64,000 bases of DNA from an uncultured Collinsella sp. (GCA_959599915.1 CAUGJE010000002.1:1-64000), one strand, 5' to 3'. Positions 1 through 8,542 are shown, counted from the first letter of the stretch. The notes: generated by a model not told the origin, from the letters alone. Program-made: numbers and translations.

Positions 1-82
1 GCAGGGTTTGGGGCAGGCACGCCCCAACAAGAAGCTGTCCCAAAGGGGCAAGAATGGGGACTGCGGACGATTTCTTGGACCG

Positions 83-310
83 TTACGCGGCCCTTCCCAG
101 CGCGGAGCGGAACTCGGCCGGCGTGCGGCCACCGAGCGTATCGCTGCGCCTCTCCGTATTGTATCGACCGATCCAGCCCCCGAGCTCCTCGATGAAGCGG
201 GCGGGGGTCCAGTCCGACCAGTCCCTGCCGTGCCAGAACTCCTTCTTGAGCAGGCCGAAGAAGCCCTCCATCGCCGCGTTGTCCGGGCTGCAGCCCTTGG
301 CGGACTGGAT
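83..310 (-). pseudogene. IS3-family transposase (OrfB) C-terminal fragment
   Basis: This is the last ~75 residues of a DDE-type integrase-core transposase. It carries the typical run around the catalytic Glu (GCSPDNAAMEGFFG), followed by an LKKEF helix and the YNTERR and GRTPAEFR motifs that close IS3/IS150 OrfB proteins. The reading frame is closed upstream by an in-frame TAG at 314-316, and nothing resembling the rest of the ~270-residue OrfB, an OrfA or terminal inverted repeats is visible to the right. It is therefore a dead remnant rather than an active element. It lies next to a second mobile-element scrap (412-558), so this edge is a worn insertion site. Confidence 0.75.
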
Positions 311-411
311 TGGCTACACTGATGTGGACAGTTCCGGGAAGGGCGCAAGAGACGGGAAGGCCGTATGCGCGTTCCTGCGCGAGGGCCGCGGGGAGGGGCT
401 GCCTGGGTACG

Positions 412-558
412 GCGCCTGTCAACTCGGTCTACGTCTTTGATGACCGGGTCGTACTCAATATCAAGTTCACGGATGATGCCAAAACGGTCACCCGTGAGGA
501 AATGTTGGGTTCGAGTGCTATGGACAATGTTCCAGCATGCTGGGATCGAACTCGCTAG
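412..558 (+). pseudogene. possible serine site-specific recombinase C-terminal fragment
   Basis: About 48 codons read as a fragment beginning PVNSVYVFDD and continuing VVLNIKFTDD, then ending in a stop. This resembles the extreme C-terminus of large serine recombinases, where a strand of the form NSVYVYDDKVVLTFNY followed by a short tail is common. No catalytic resolvase domain or zinc ribbon is present. The fragment runs into the 3' end of the DUF523 gene on the other strand, overlapping it by about 40 bp. The match rests on a short motif, so it may be coincidental. Confidence 0.4.
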
Positions 559-979
559 CCGGAATCACACGGTACCCGTGGCGCAGCAGCAGGTCGACAA
601 AAATACCGTTGCCCACGGTGAGCGTACCGCTAAAGGTGCCATCGTAGACGCGACCCGCACCGCACGAGGGGCTACGATCCTGCAAGACGCACGCAGCGAT
701 CTCGGACGGGCCGCCTGCCTGCTCACACATATCGAGCGCACGTTGGGCACCCAGGCGAAACTCGCGATCGACTGAGACGCCCTCGCAGGTACGGACCTCG
801 CCGCTCACAATCTCGGACGGCTTGCGCGGTGTGGGAAGGCCGCCAAAGACCTCGGGGCATACCAACAGGACCTCGGTCCCCGTGCGCTCGCAAGCCTCAA
901 CCAGCTCGCGATGGTAATTGTCGAGCCCGTTATACTTGCAGCTCTCGCCCATCAAGCAGGCGCTCACCACGATCTTCAT
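518..979 (-). CDS. DUF523 family protein
   Basis: A small cytoplasmic protein of about 153 residues of the DUF523 family, whose function is unknown. The family pattern is clear: the N-terminal VVSACLMGESCKYNG block, then CPEVFGGLPTPRKPSEI, and the conserved Cys pair in SPSCG around residue 115. The conserved cysteines suggest a redox or metal role, but this is not established. I place the start at the ATG at 979 because GAGGGGG sits six bases upstream; in-frame ATG (985) and TTG (994) codons lie just before it. The gene follows ftsH on the same strand but is separated from it by a terminator, so it probably has its own promoter within or near that hairpin. Confidence 0.85.
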   Translation of the reverse strand: MKIVVSACLMGESCKYNGLDNYHRELVEACERTGTEVLLVCPEVFGGLPTPRKPSEIVSGEVRTCEGVSVDREFRLGAQRALDMCEQAGGPSEIAACVLQDRSPSCGAGRVYDGTFSGTLTVGNGIFVDLLLRHGYRVIPASEFDPSMLEHCP

Positions 980-999
980 TTCCATCCCCCTCAAGCAAA

Positions 1000-1034
1000 A
1001 CGCCCCATTTGAGAAAGCTACTCAAATGGGGCGT
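1000..1034 (-). terminator. intrinsic terminator of ftsH
   Basis: Perfect 14-bp arms (ACGCCCCATTTGAG and its complement) enclose a 7-nt loop. On the minus strand they are followed by TTTTGCTT. The hairpin lies 27 bp past the ftsH stop codon, so it most likely ends the ftsH transcript before DUF523. Confidence 0.9.
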
Positions 1035-1060
1035 CGGCGTCTACTGGCTCGGCCGCGGCT

Positions 1061-2968
1061 TTACTGCTGCTTTGGCATCAGCGGATTCTCGCGCGTGAGG
1101 AGATTCATGAACTCCTCGCCCGTGATCGTCTCCTTCTTGTACAGATAACGAGCCAGCTCATGGAGCTTAAACTTGTTCTCCTTGAGGATCTGCAGGGCGC
1201 GGTCATGTGCGTCCTCGATCAGCTTGGCGACGATCGCGTCGACGCGCTCGGCCGTACCGGGGGCACAGGTGAGCGACGTGTCCTGGTTGAGGTAGGCATT
1301 CTGAACGGTACCGAGCGCCATCATGCCAAACTCTTCCGACATACCAAAGCGCGTCACCATGTTGCGGGCGAGCTTGGTGGCCTGCTCGATATCATTGGCC
1401 GCGCCAGTCGTCATCTCACCAAAGATGAGCTCCTCGGCAGCACGTCCGCCGCAGTAGACAGCGAGCTTGTCGAGCACCTCCTGGCGCGTGGTCAAGAAGC
1501 GCTCGTCCTCCTCGACCTGCATGGTGTAGCCCAGAGCACCGCTCGTACGCGGCACGATGGTGATCTTCGTAACCGGCGCAGAACCCTTCTGGCGGGCGGC
1601 AACGATGGCATGGCCGATCTCGTGATAGGACACGACCTGTTTCTCGTGATCGGACAGCACCGTGGACTTACGCTGCTGGCCGGCGATGACGACCTCCACC
1701 GACTCCTCGAAGTCGTCCTGGGTTGCACGCTTGCGACCCTCGCGAACGGCGCGCAGGGCGCCCTCGTTGATGATATTGGCCAGGTCGGCGCCCGAGGCTC
1801 CGGGCGTGGCGCGGGCAATCGCGGTCAGATCGATCGGCGGCTCGGTCTTCACACTCTTGGCGTGAAGCTCGAGGATGTTCTTGCGGCCGGTCAGGTCGGG
1901 CAGCTCAACGGGGATGCGGCGGTCAAAACGACCGGGGCGCAGCAGAGCGGGATCGAGGCTGTCAGGACGGTTGGTGGCAGCGAGGACGACGATACCCTTG
2001 TGGTTGTCGAAGCCATCCATCTCGGTCAGCAGCTGGTTGAGCGTTTGCTCACGCTCGTCGTTGCCGCTAAAGCCGCCACCGTCACGCTTTTTGCCGATGG
2101 TATCAATCTCATCGATAAATACGATACAGGGGGCCTTTTCCTTAGCCTGCTTAAACAGGTCGCGCACCTTGGCGGCGCCACGGCCGACGAACATCTCGAC
2201 GAACTCAGAGCCCGAAATGCTAAAGAACGGTACGCCCGCCTCGCCGGCAACAGCCTTGGCAAGCAGGGTCTTACCAGTGCCAGGAGGGCCCACGAGAAGA
2301 GCACCGCGCGGCAGCTTGGCGCCGATTTCCTCATAGCGCTGCGGCTTCTCCAGAAAGTCGACGACCTCCTTCAGGGATTCCTTGGCCTCTTCCTGACCAG
2401 CAACATCCTTAAAGGTCACGCCAACATCCTTGGAGGCGATAACGCGCGCACCGGACTTACCCAGACCGCCGCCGCCAAAGCCGCCGCCACCAAAATTCAT
2501 GGACGGGCCGTCATCGCCCATGGCCTTCTTCATACGGCGGTTGAGCCACCAGCCGATGAGGAAGAAAATCGCCATGGGAAGGACGAGCGTGAGCAAGTAG
2601 TAAGTCATCAGGCCCGAGTTCTTATCGGGAACCACCGACTCCAGCGAGGCGCCGGCCTCGAGCACGCGATCGGTAAAGCCCGTGTCACTCGGCACGCCGG
2701 TCGTCTTGTAGGCGATGTTCTCGTCCTCGCCCTTCTTGGTGTAATAAATCGAGTAATCGTCCGTGTTGTACTCGACCTTGTCGACACTCTTCTTATCGAG
2801 CGCTTTGACAAACGTCGAATAATCGGTCTTCGTAATCTGCTGCGTGTGACCGATGTTGGGGAACAGAACGGTCGAGAGCACGAGGTAGACGACGAAGGCG
2901 ATGAGCACGTAGAGGATCATATTCCGTCTACGTTTGTTGTCATCCATCTCCATCTGCTTGAACTCCAT
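1061..2968 (-). CDS. ftsH: ATP-dependent zinc metalloprotease FtsH
   Basis: A membrane-anchored AAA+ protease of 635 residues, normal for the family. It degrades misfolded membrane proteins and some regulators as a hexamer. Two membrane segments (about residues 17-37 and 120-142) flank a ~75-residue extracytoplasmic domain. A Gly-rich linker leads to the AAA module: Walker A GPPGTGKT (227-234), Walker B VFIDEID, and the second region of homology ending PGRFDRR. The protease domain has the HEIGH zinc site near residue 450 and the downstream Asp ligand in GAANDIEQAT. It is divergent from the CobO-like gene, with 77 bp between starts. The upstream Met at 2968 is used, but Met codons a few residues in are equally possible because no strong ribosome site is seen. 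Confidence 0.97.
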   Translation of the reverse strand: MEFKQMEMDDNKRRRNMILYVLIAFVVYLVLSTVLFPNIGHTQQITKTDYSTFVKALDKKSVDKVEYNTDDYSIYYTKKGEDENIAYKTTGVPSDTGFTDRVLEAGASLESVVPDKNSGLMTYYLLTLVLPMAIFFLIGWWLNRRMKKAMGDDGPSMNFGGGGFGGGGLGKSGARVIASKDVGVTFKDVAGQEEAKESLKEVVDFLEKPQRYEEIGAKLPRGALLVGPPGTGKTLLAKAVAGEAGVPFFSISGSEFVEMFVGRGAAKVRDLFKQAKEKAPCIVFIDEIDTIGKKRDGGGFSGNDEREQTLNQLLTEMDGFDNHKGIVVLAATNRPDSLDPALLRPGRFDRRIPVELPDLTGRKNILELHAKSVKTEPPIDLTAIARATPGASGADLANIINEGALRAVREGRKRATQDDFEESVEVVIAGQQRKSTVLSDHEKQVVSYHEIGHAIVAARQKGSAPVTKITIVPRTSGALGYTMQVEEDERFLTTRQEVLDKLAVYCGGRAAEELIFGEMTTGAANDIEQATKLARNMVTRFGMSEEFGMMALGTVQNAYLNQDTSLTCAPGTAERVDAIVAKLIEDAHDRALQILKENKFKLHELARYLYKKETITGEEFMNLLTRENPLMPKQQ

Positions 2969-3045
2969 CTACTGGGGTTGATAATGCTAACTAGAATACC
3001 CAACCCGGCCGGCGATAAACCGACGCCGGGCACGAAAGAATAGAG

Positions 3046-3531
3046 ATGGCATCACTCGAAGTCGGCAAGGTTCAGATCTATACGGGCGACGGCAAGGGCA
3101 AGACGACGGCTGCGCTGGGGCTCGCGCTGCGCGCCACGGGCTATGGACTTAACGTGCTCATGCTTCAGTTTGCCAAGAAGCTGCACTGCGCCGAGCATGA
3201 TGCGGCACCACGCCTAGGGCTACGAATTGTACAGGCCGACCGCGACACGCCCGAGGCTTGCGCCGCACAGATCATGGAGCTCGCACGCAAGCAGATCTCA
3301 CAGGTCGACGTTCTGATTTTGGACGAACTCGGCGAGGCCATGCGCCGCGGCTTCGTGACGCGCGAGGATGTCGAGGAACTGATCGCGATGAAACCCGACA
3401 CCACAGAGCTCATACTGACCGGCCGCGGCCTGCTGCCCATCGCGGACCTCGCCGACCTGGTCACCGAAATGCGCCTCGTCAAACACTACTTCGACGAAGG
3501 CCTCCTGGCCCGCCAAGGCATCGAATACTAA
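3046..3531 (+). CDS. cob(I)yrinic acid a,c-diamide adenosyltransferase-like (CobO/BtuR family)
   Basis: A 161-residue P-loop protein of the CobA/CobO/BtuR family, which transfers the 5'-deoxyadenosyl group of ATP to the cobalt of corrinoids. The P-loop TGDGKGKTTAALG starts at residue 10, as usual in this family, and VLILDELGEA near residue 90 is the Walker B region. It is slightly shorter than E. coli BtuR (196 residues), lacking the N-terminal extension, like other short Gram-positive forms. It stands alone with no cobalamin genes nearby, so a salvage role is an inference. It converges on the MATE gene, and its stop codon is inside a long imperfect palindrome. Confidence 0.85.
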   Translation: MASLEVGKVQIYTGDGKGKTTAALGLALRATGYGLNVLMLQFAKKLHCAEHDAAPRLGLRIVQADRDTPEACAAQIMELARKQISQVDVLILDELGEAMRRGFVTREDVEELIAMKPDTTELILTGRGLLPIADLADLVTEMRLVKHYFDEGLLARQGIEY

Positions 3532-3621
3532 TTGATCCGAAGGGGACGAAGGGAAACGGATCATCGACATCACGACGGAGAGCAATGAGCCGTTTTCCTC
3601 CGTCCCCCCAGGGATCATTAG
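3528..3621. repeat. long imperfect palindrome between convergent genes
   Basis: The left arm (3528-3559, CTAATTGATCC through AAACGG) is complementary with few mismatches to the right arm (3590-3621, CCGTTTTCC through GATCATTAG). It encloses a ~30-nt loop and takes in both stop codons of the flanking convergent genes. It could act as a bidirectional terminator, though neither side has a strong T-run. It resembles in style the long intergenic hairpins near 39.1, 39.4 and 45.1 kb. Confidence 0.7.
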
Positions 3622-4967
3622 GCAGTGGCGCGGCCTAGCCAGTTGCCGCTGTGGTGGTAGATGGTGAACATCGTGGCGGTAGTTACCCAGGTTACGGGGT
3701 AGACCAGCAGCAGATGCTCGAGCGAGGGGTCGAGCGGCATAATCGCGAACACCCACGCCACGCGGAGCACGACCGTGCCGAATATCGTGAGCATCATAGG
3801 CTGGAAGCTCACGCCAGCGCCACGGATGGAGCCGGACGCGTTTTCGATAATCGAGAAGATCGCGTAGAACGGCGCGATGAAATGAAGAATCGTCGTGGTG
3901 TAGGCCGAAATTGCGACATCGTCGATAAACAGACGCGAAAGCGGGCCCGAGAATACCAGCAGCACGGCAGACAGGCCACCGATAAGCACAAACGACAGCA
4001 CGAGCGACGTGTGGTATCCCTTTCGCATGCGATCGTAATTGCGCGCACCAAAGTTCTGCGCCGAGAACGTAGTAATCGACACACCAAGCGCCTCGGTCAC
4101 CATCCAGATAATGCCGTCCAGGCGACCGGAAAGACCCCAAGCGGTCGTAACATCGGCTCCAAACGAGTTGACCGACACCTGAATCAAAACGTTGGAGATC
4201 GAATACGCCGCAGACTGAACGCCCAGCGGCAAACCGCACGAAAGCATGCTCTTGCAAATGCCGCGATCGATACCGAGTTTGGATAGCGACAACCGCCACG
4301 CCCCCGGAGCGCGCATCATGCGGATCACAATCATCGTGGCATTGGTGCAGATAGTCAGCGCCACCGCGATGCCGCAGCCCAGCGCTTCCATGTGCAGCAC
4401 GGCGACAAAGAGAATGTCGAGCGCCACGTTGACGAAGCAGCCGGAGGCAATAATGACCGCCGGACCGCGCGTGTCGCCCACGGCGCGCAACAACGCCGTC
4501 CCCATATTGAGCAGCAGCGCCGCAAACATGGCGGCAAAGTAGCAACGGGCATACGCCACACCCTCGGCCAGCAGCTCATGCGGTGTATTCATCAGCACAA
4601 GCATCGGCTCGACAAACACCATGCCCAGAATGGAAATGACAATGCCGACCACCAGCGCGAGCGTCATGGCCGTATGGACCGATCGGCTCAAGCGCTCGTC
4701 ATCGTGCTGACCAAAAAACTGGCCGGTAATAACGGCACATCCAGCACCAACACCGACGCAAAAACCAATGCAGAGCTCCGTAAGCACCATCGTGGCCTGA
4801 ATGCCACCCAGCGCGAGCTTGCCGCCAAACTGACCGACGATATAGGTACCGATAAGCGTGTATGCCTGCTGAAAGAACGAACTAAAGAAGATGGGGACGC
4901 ACAGCGACAGCAGCTGCTGCCAAATAACGCCCTGCGTTACATCGATAGCCGTAGATTTCTTAGCCAC
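3618..4967 (-). CDS. MATE family efflux transporter
   Basis: A polytopic membrane protein of about 449 residues with twelve predicted membrane segments, matching the MATE multidrug/oligosaccharide/polysaccharide exporter family. The two six-helix halves are visible, with family features such as VPIFFSSFFQQAYTLIGTYIVGQFGG in helix 1-2 and NFGARNYDRMRKGY midway. Such proteins expel cationic drugs or metabolites using Na+ or H+ gradients; the substrate cannot be read from sequence. I chose the GTG at 4967 because GGGGAGGG lies just upstream; an ATG at 5000 is in frame but lacks a ribosome site. No operon partner is evident. Confidence 0.88.
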   Translation of the reverse strand: MAKKSTAIDVTQGVIWQQLLSLCVPIFFSSFFQQAYTLIGTYIVGQFGGKLALGGIQATMVLTELCIGFCVGVGAGCAVITGQFFGQHDDERLSRSVHTAMTLALVVGIVISILGMVFVEPMLVLMNTPHELLAEGVAYARCYFAAMFAALLLNMGTALLRAVGDTRGPAVIIASGCFVNVALDILFVAVLHMEALGCGIAVALTICTNATMIVIRMMRAPGAWRLSLSKLGIDRGICKSMLSCGLPLGVQSAAYSISNVLIQVSVNSFGADVTTAWGLSGRLDGIIWMVTEALGVSITTFSAQNFGARNYDRMRKGYHTSLVLSFVLIGGLSAVLLVFSGPLSRLFIDDVAISAYTTTILHFIAPFYAIFSIIENASGSIRGAGVSFQPMMLTIFGTVVLRVAWVFAIMPLDPSLEHLLLVYPVTWVTTATMFTIYHHSGNWLGRATA

Positions 4968-5092
4968 ACGCCCTCCCCACCAGCGTACGTCAAACAACAA
5001 AACGGCACTTTAAAACGAAAGCCAAAACCAGCTTAGCACCGACCGACGTCGGCCGAAACGTCCCGAACCAGAGCCCGGTGCGAAATATTTGC

Positions 5093-6007
5093 CTAGTGAT
5101 ACAGCCCCGGCTGGTAGTGGTACTCGTTGCTCACATGCGGGCACAGTTGCCAAAAGGCGACGGCACTCGCAGCGGCAACGTTGAGTGAATCGACCCCGTG
5201 CGCCATCGGAATGCGCGCGGCTCGGTCGCAGCCGGCAATGGTCTTGGTGCCCAAGCCGGCACCCTCGGTACCCATAAAGATCGCTAGGCGGTCAATCTCC
5301 TGCAGCACGGGATCGTCCAGCGACACCGAATCATCCGTCAACGCCATGGCGGCACACGAAAAGCCGGCATCGTGCAGCGCCGCCAGCCCATCATGCGGCC
5401 ATACGCGCGCCTCGCTGCCAATGCGCGTCCAGGGCACCTGGAACACCGTGCCCATGCTCACGCGGGCCGAGCGACGGTACAGCGGGTCACAGCACGTAGG
5501 GCTGACCAAAATACCGTCAACATTCAATGCGGCAGCCGAGCGGAAAATCGCGCCGACATTGGTGTGGTCGACAATGCCCTCGAGCACGCACACGCGCACC
5601 GGGCGCTCACCCGCCGCCTCGACGACGCCACTCAAGAACTCGGCTACCGGAATCTGGCGTGGACGACGGAATGCCGCGAGCGCACCGCGCGTCACGTTAA
5701 AACCCGTCAGCTGCTCCATGAGCTCCATGGAGGCAACGAACACAGGAACCGGACCCGCGCCCTCGCGCACAACCAGGCGCTCAAACAGCGGCATCATCTG
5801 ATCGAGCCAGCGTTCGCCCAAAAGAAAGCTCACCGGCTCGTATCCGGCGCGAACCGCACGCTCGATGACCTTGGCGCTCTCGGCGATAAAAATGCCCTTC
5901 TGCGGCTCCAGCACGCAGCGAAGCTCACGCTCGGTCAGTCGCACGTAGGCATCGAGCCGCTCGTCCTCGAGCGAATCGATTCGCAGCACCTCAACGGCAT
6001 CAGTCAT
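5093..6007 (-). CDS. TrmH/SpoU family RNA 2'-O-methyltransferase
   Basis: A SPOUT-fold methyltransferase of about 304 residues. It likely 2'-O-methylates a ribose in tRNA or rRNA using S-adenosylmethionine. An N-terminal substrate-binding region precedes the catalytic domain, which shows the three SpoU motifs: motif 1 around DHTNVGAIFRSAAA, motif 2 IFMGTEGAGLG, and motif 3 RIPMAHGVDSLNVAAASAVA with the knot-forming Asn. The exact target is unknown. The start at 6007 follows a GAAGGGTGCGGG ribosome site; an upstream in-frame Met at 6040 is weaker. It is on the same strand as folA, with a 110-bp gap. Confidence 0.85.
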   Translation of the reverse strand: MTDAVEVLRIDSLEDERLDAYVRLTERELRCVLEPQKGIFIAESAKVIERAVRAGYEPVSFLLGERWLDQMMPLFERLVVREGAGPVPVFVASMELMEQLTGFNVTRGALAAFRRPRQIPVAEFLSGVVEAAGERPVRVCVLEGIVDHTNVGAIFRSAAALNVDGILVSPTCCDPLYRRSARVSMGTVFQVPWTRIGSEARVWPHDGLAALHDAGFSCAAMALTDDSVSLDDPVLQEIDRLAIFMGTEGAGLGTKTIAGCDRAARIPMAHGVDSLNVAAASAVAFWQLCPHVSNEYHYQPGLYH

Positions 6008-6116
6008 AGCAGCCAGCCCGCACCCTTCTTTACAGCACATCTATACCAAACGAGGCGACGCTAAGCGCCGCCCCATGCATTCAATCAACCCGATGATACC
6101 GTTCACGCCAGGCGAT

Positions 6117-6635
6117 TTATGCCTCAACGCGACGATACGTCACGAACTCATAATCGAGACCCTCGTCACCCTCGCCCGAGGCAATCGTGGCAACCCCGCC
6201 ACGCCGCGCAATCTCCCACGCGGGATCGGCGTCCAAGTCGGGAAAGTACGTGTCCACGGGATGGACGCAGTGGTCATGCGTGACCTCGGCCTCCACGCAG
6301 CACGGCAAAAACTGACGATACACCTCGCCACCGCCGATCACCCACGCAACGGGCTCATCGGCTACCGCGGCGAGCGCTTCGTCGACGCTATGCACCACGT
6401 CGACGCCCTCGGCGGCAAAGCTCTCGTCACGCGTGAGCACGATATTGCGGCGGTTCTTGAGCGGACGCCCACCGGGAAAACTCAGCAGGGTCTTGCGTCC
6501 CATAATAACCGGGCACCCTTTGGTGCACGCCACAAAATGGCGCATGTCGGCGCGATTGGACACCACCATGTCGCCCTCGCACCCAATGCCCCAGTCATCG
6601 CACACGGCGACAATGGCAGAAAGCTTACACGTCAT
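6117..6635 (-). CDS. folA: dihydrofolate reductase
   Basis: Reduces dihydrofolate to tetrahydrofolate with NADPH, regenerating the cofactor consumed by the thymidylate synthase encoded just upstream. About 172 residues. Features are the N-terminal LSAIVAVCDDWGIGCEGDM (Met20-loop region), the NADPH-binding IMGRKTLLSFPG block with R-N-I-V-L-T following, and the WVIGGGEVYRQFL signature. The ATG at 6635 is chosen because AGGTG lies about five bases upstream; a GTG at 6644 abutting the thyA stop is the alternative. The thyA-folA order and the ~10-bp spacing point to a two-gene operon. Confidence 0.95.
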   Translation of the reverse strand: MTCKLSAIVAVCDDWGIGCEGDMVVSNRADMRHFVACTKGCPVIMGRKTLLSFPGGRPLKNRRNIVLTRDESFAAEGVDVVHSVDEALAAVADEPVAWVIGGGEVYRQFLPCCVEAEVTHDHCVHPVDTYFPDLDADPAWEIARRGGVATIASGEGDEGLDYEFVTYRRVEA

Positions 6636-6644
6636 GCGCGTCAC

Positions 6645-7493
6645 CTACACCGCAATGGGGATGTTCTTGACCTGCGGGCCGTGCTCATAACCCTCGACGA
6701 TCAGGTCGTCGGTCGTAAACGCATAGAAGTCATGCACATCGGGGTTAAGCGTTACCTTGGGCGCGGCAAACTGCGGACGCTCGATAAGCTCGCGGACGAT
6801 ATCGACATGACGGTCGTAAATGTGGGCATCGGCAATCACATGTAGCAGCTCGCCGGGAATCATATCGACCGATTGCGCGACCATCATCAGCAAGATGGCG
6901 TACTGGCACACATTCCAGTTGTTCGCGGCCAAAATGTCCTGGCTGCGCTGGTTGAGAATCATGTTGAGCGTCGGTTTGTCATCCTGCGGGCGCTGCGTCA
7001 CGTTATACGTCACGCTGTAGGCGCACGGATACAGGTGCATCTCGGACAAATCGCTAAACACATAGGTATTCGTCATAATGCGGCGGCTGTACGGCGTGTT
7101 CTTAAGGTCGTACAGAACGCGGTCCATCTGGTCGAAATCGCCCTCGGCATAATGGCTCTTTTGCCCAATCTGATACCCGTAGGCCTTACCGATGGAGCCG
7201 GTCTCGTCAGCCCACTCATCCCAAATATGGCTGTTGAGGTCATGCACGTTATTGGACTTCTTTTGATAGATCCATAGGATCTCATCCATGGCAGATTTGA
7301 GGGCCGTACGACGCAGGGTAAGCGCCGGAAACTCCTCACGCAGGTCATAGCGTGCCGTAACGCCAAAGTTTTTAATGGTATAGGCAGGGGTGCCGTCCTC
7401 CCACACCGGACGGACCTTTTGGCCCTCGGTGGTGGTGCCATGGTCCAGAATATCGCGGCACATGGTTACAAACTGTTGATCAGCCTTGCTCAT
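6645..7493 (-). CDS. thyA: thymidylate synthase
   Basis: Converts dUMP to dTMP using methylene-tetrahydrofolate. The product is about 282 residues, close to the usual ThyA length. The catalytic Cys lies in EMHLYPCAYS near residue 160, and RSQDILAANNWNVCQYAIL is the dUMP/folate-binding stretch. IADAHIYDRH contributes the substrate-binding Tyr/His. The ATG at 7493 follows a near-perfect AGGAGGGTCA ribosome site; longer in-frame extensions upstream are not coding. It is the first gene of a thyA-folA pair and is divergent from the DUF134/NifX gene, sharing a 166-bp regulatory gap. Confidence 0.97.
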   Translation of the reverse strand: MSKADQQFVTMCRDILDHGTTTEGQKVRPVWEDGTPAYTIKNFGVTARYDLREEFPALTLRRTALKSAMDEILWIYQKKSNNVHDLNSHIWDEWADETGSIGKAYGYQIGQKSHYAEGDFDQMDRVLYDLKNTPYSRRIMTNTYVFSDLSEMHLYPCAYSVTYNVTQRPQDDKPTLNMILNQRSQDILAANNWNVCQYAILLMMVAQSVDMIPGELLHVIADAHIYDRHVDIVRELIERPQFAAPKVTLNPDVHDFYAFTTDDLIVEGYEHGPQVKNIPIAV

Positions 7494-7563
7494 TGACCCT
7501 CCTGTCAGTCGCCTAAAAGCGAGATTCATTGTATCCCAGGCACATGCAGCCCCACAGCCCAAA

Positions 7564-7645
7564 CATATGCCTTCATTTTCTGGCATATGCCAGAAATTCC
7601 TTGCGTAAATCTGCGCGTTCGCTATTCTATTATTGACATATGTCA
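7564..7645 (+). promoter_or_regulatory. promoter with three CATATG-centred palindromes
   Basis: Upstream of the DUF134/NifX gene, a plausible -35 TTGCGT (7601-7606) and -10 TATTCT (7623-7628) are separated by 16 bp. A perfect 12-bp palindrome TGACATATGTCA (7634-7645) covers the likely transcription start. A perfect 14-bp palindrome CTGGCATATGCCAG (7580-7593) lies before the -35. A third bare CATATG is at 7564-7569. Centre-to-centre distances are 20 and 53 bp, close to whole helical turns. This suggests a dimeric regulator, perhaps the DUF134 HTH protein itself. The role is inferred. Confidence 0.6.
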
Positions 7646-7659
7646 GATAAGGAGCACGT

Positions 7660-8427
7660 ATGGCAAGAAGCGAGAAACTGCGCCGCGTCGGGATCATCCC
7701 CGAATACCGCGGCTTTACCCCTGACGGCCTAGCCAGCGGAGACGCCATCGACATGACGGTCGACGAACTCGAGGCGCTGCGCCTGTGCGACCTGGAAGGC
7801 CTTAACCAAGAGGCAGTCGCAAAGCAGATGGGTATCGCGCGCGCCACGGTGGCGGCTATTTGCAGCCGCGCGCATCGCAAGGTGGCAAACGCGTTGGTCA
7901 ATGGTCGGGCGCTCATCATCGAAGGCGGCAATATCGCGTACTCCCCCATTACCACGGCAACGGCCGTATGGCCAGCAAAGGAGATCGACACCATGAGGGT
8001 GGCAACCACGTACGACAACGGCAACATCTTTATGCACTTTGGCCGCAGCGAGCAGTTCAAGATCTACGACATTCAGGACGGCAAGGTACTCAACGAGCAG
8101 GTCGTGGGCACCGGCGGCACCGGCCACGGTGCCCTTGCGGGCCTGCTCGCCAACGGCGGCGTGGACACGCTCATCTGCGGCGGCATCGGCGGCGGCGCTA
8201 TCAACGCGCTTGCCCAAGCCGGCATCACGGTATACGCAGGTGCCCAGGGCAGCTGCGACGCTTGCGTCGAGGCCCTCATTGCCGGCACGCTCGCGCAGAC
8301 CGGCGAGGCCACCTGCGACTGCCATGGCCACGGCCACGACCACGAGCACATCCATGAGCACGGCGGATCCTGCGGTTGCCACGGCCATCACGAGAACGAG
8401 GGTCACGAGGGCTGCAGCTGCCACTAA
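7660..8427 (+). CDS. DUF134 HTH domain fused to NifX/NifB-type dinitrogenase cofactor domain
   Basis: A 255-residue two-domain protein. Residues 1-95 are a DUF134 domain with a sigma-like helix-turn-helix (LNQEAVAKQMGIARATVAAICSRAHRK). Residues ~112-215 are a Dinitrogenase iron-molybdenum cofactor (NifX/NafY) domain starting MRVATTYDNGNIFMHFG, with the GGTGHGA and GGIGGGAI loops. The C-terminal ~40 residues are very rich in His, Cys and Gly and look like a metal-binding tail. No nitrogenase genes are present, so a metal- or redox-responsive regulator is more likely than a nitrogen-fixation role. The start follows AAGGAGCACGT. The gene is divergent from thyA. Confidence 0.88.
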   Translation: MARSEKLRRVGIIPEYRGFTPDGLASGDAIDMTVDELEALRLCDLEGLNQEAVAKQMGIARATVAAICSRAHRKVANALVNGRALIIEGGNIAYSPITTATAVWPAKEIDTMRVATTYDNGNIFMHFGRSEQFKIYDIQDGKVLNEQVVGTGGTGHGALAGLLANGGVDTLICGGIGGGAINALAQAGITVYAGAQGSCDACVEALIAGTLAQTGEATCDCHGHGHDHEHIHEHGGSCGCHGHHENEGHEGCSCH

Positions 8428-8482
8428 CAGCAGGCAAACGATGCCATCACGCGTCTGCTCACACAACATATAACGCACCAAC

Positions 8483-8522
8483 GGCGAAGGCCGCCTGGAA
8501 TACCATCCAGGCGGCCTTCGCC
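8483..8522. terminator. strong bidirectional terminator
   Basis: Perfect 16-bp arms (GGCGAAGGCCGCCTGG and its complement) with an 8-nt loop sit between the convergent DUF134/NifX gene and ffh. It closes the long minus-strand cluster that starts near 23.4 kb. T-runs next to the stem are weak on both sides. Confidence 0.85.
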
Positions 8523-8542
8523 ATACACAACTCTACCAGTCG

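Noticed and set aside
1160..3043. A 627-codon open frame on the plus strand
   Set aside because: It runs antisense across the whole ftsH gene, as GC-rich codon use opens antisense frames; it has no family resemblance.
3298..4545. A 415-codon minus-strand frame overlapping the MATE gene
   Set aside because: The MATE frame has transporter features and this one does not; it also crosses two gene ends in the wrong frame.
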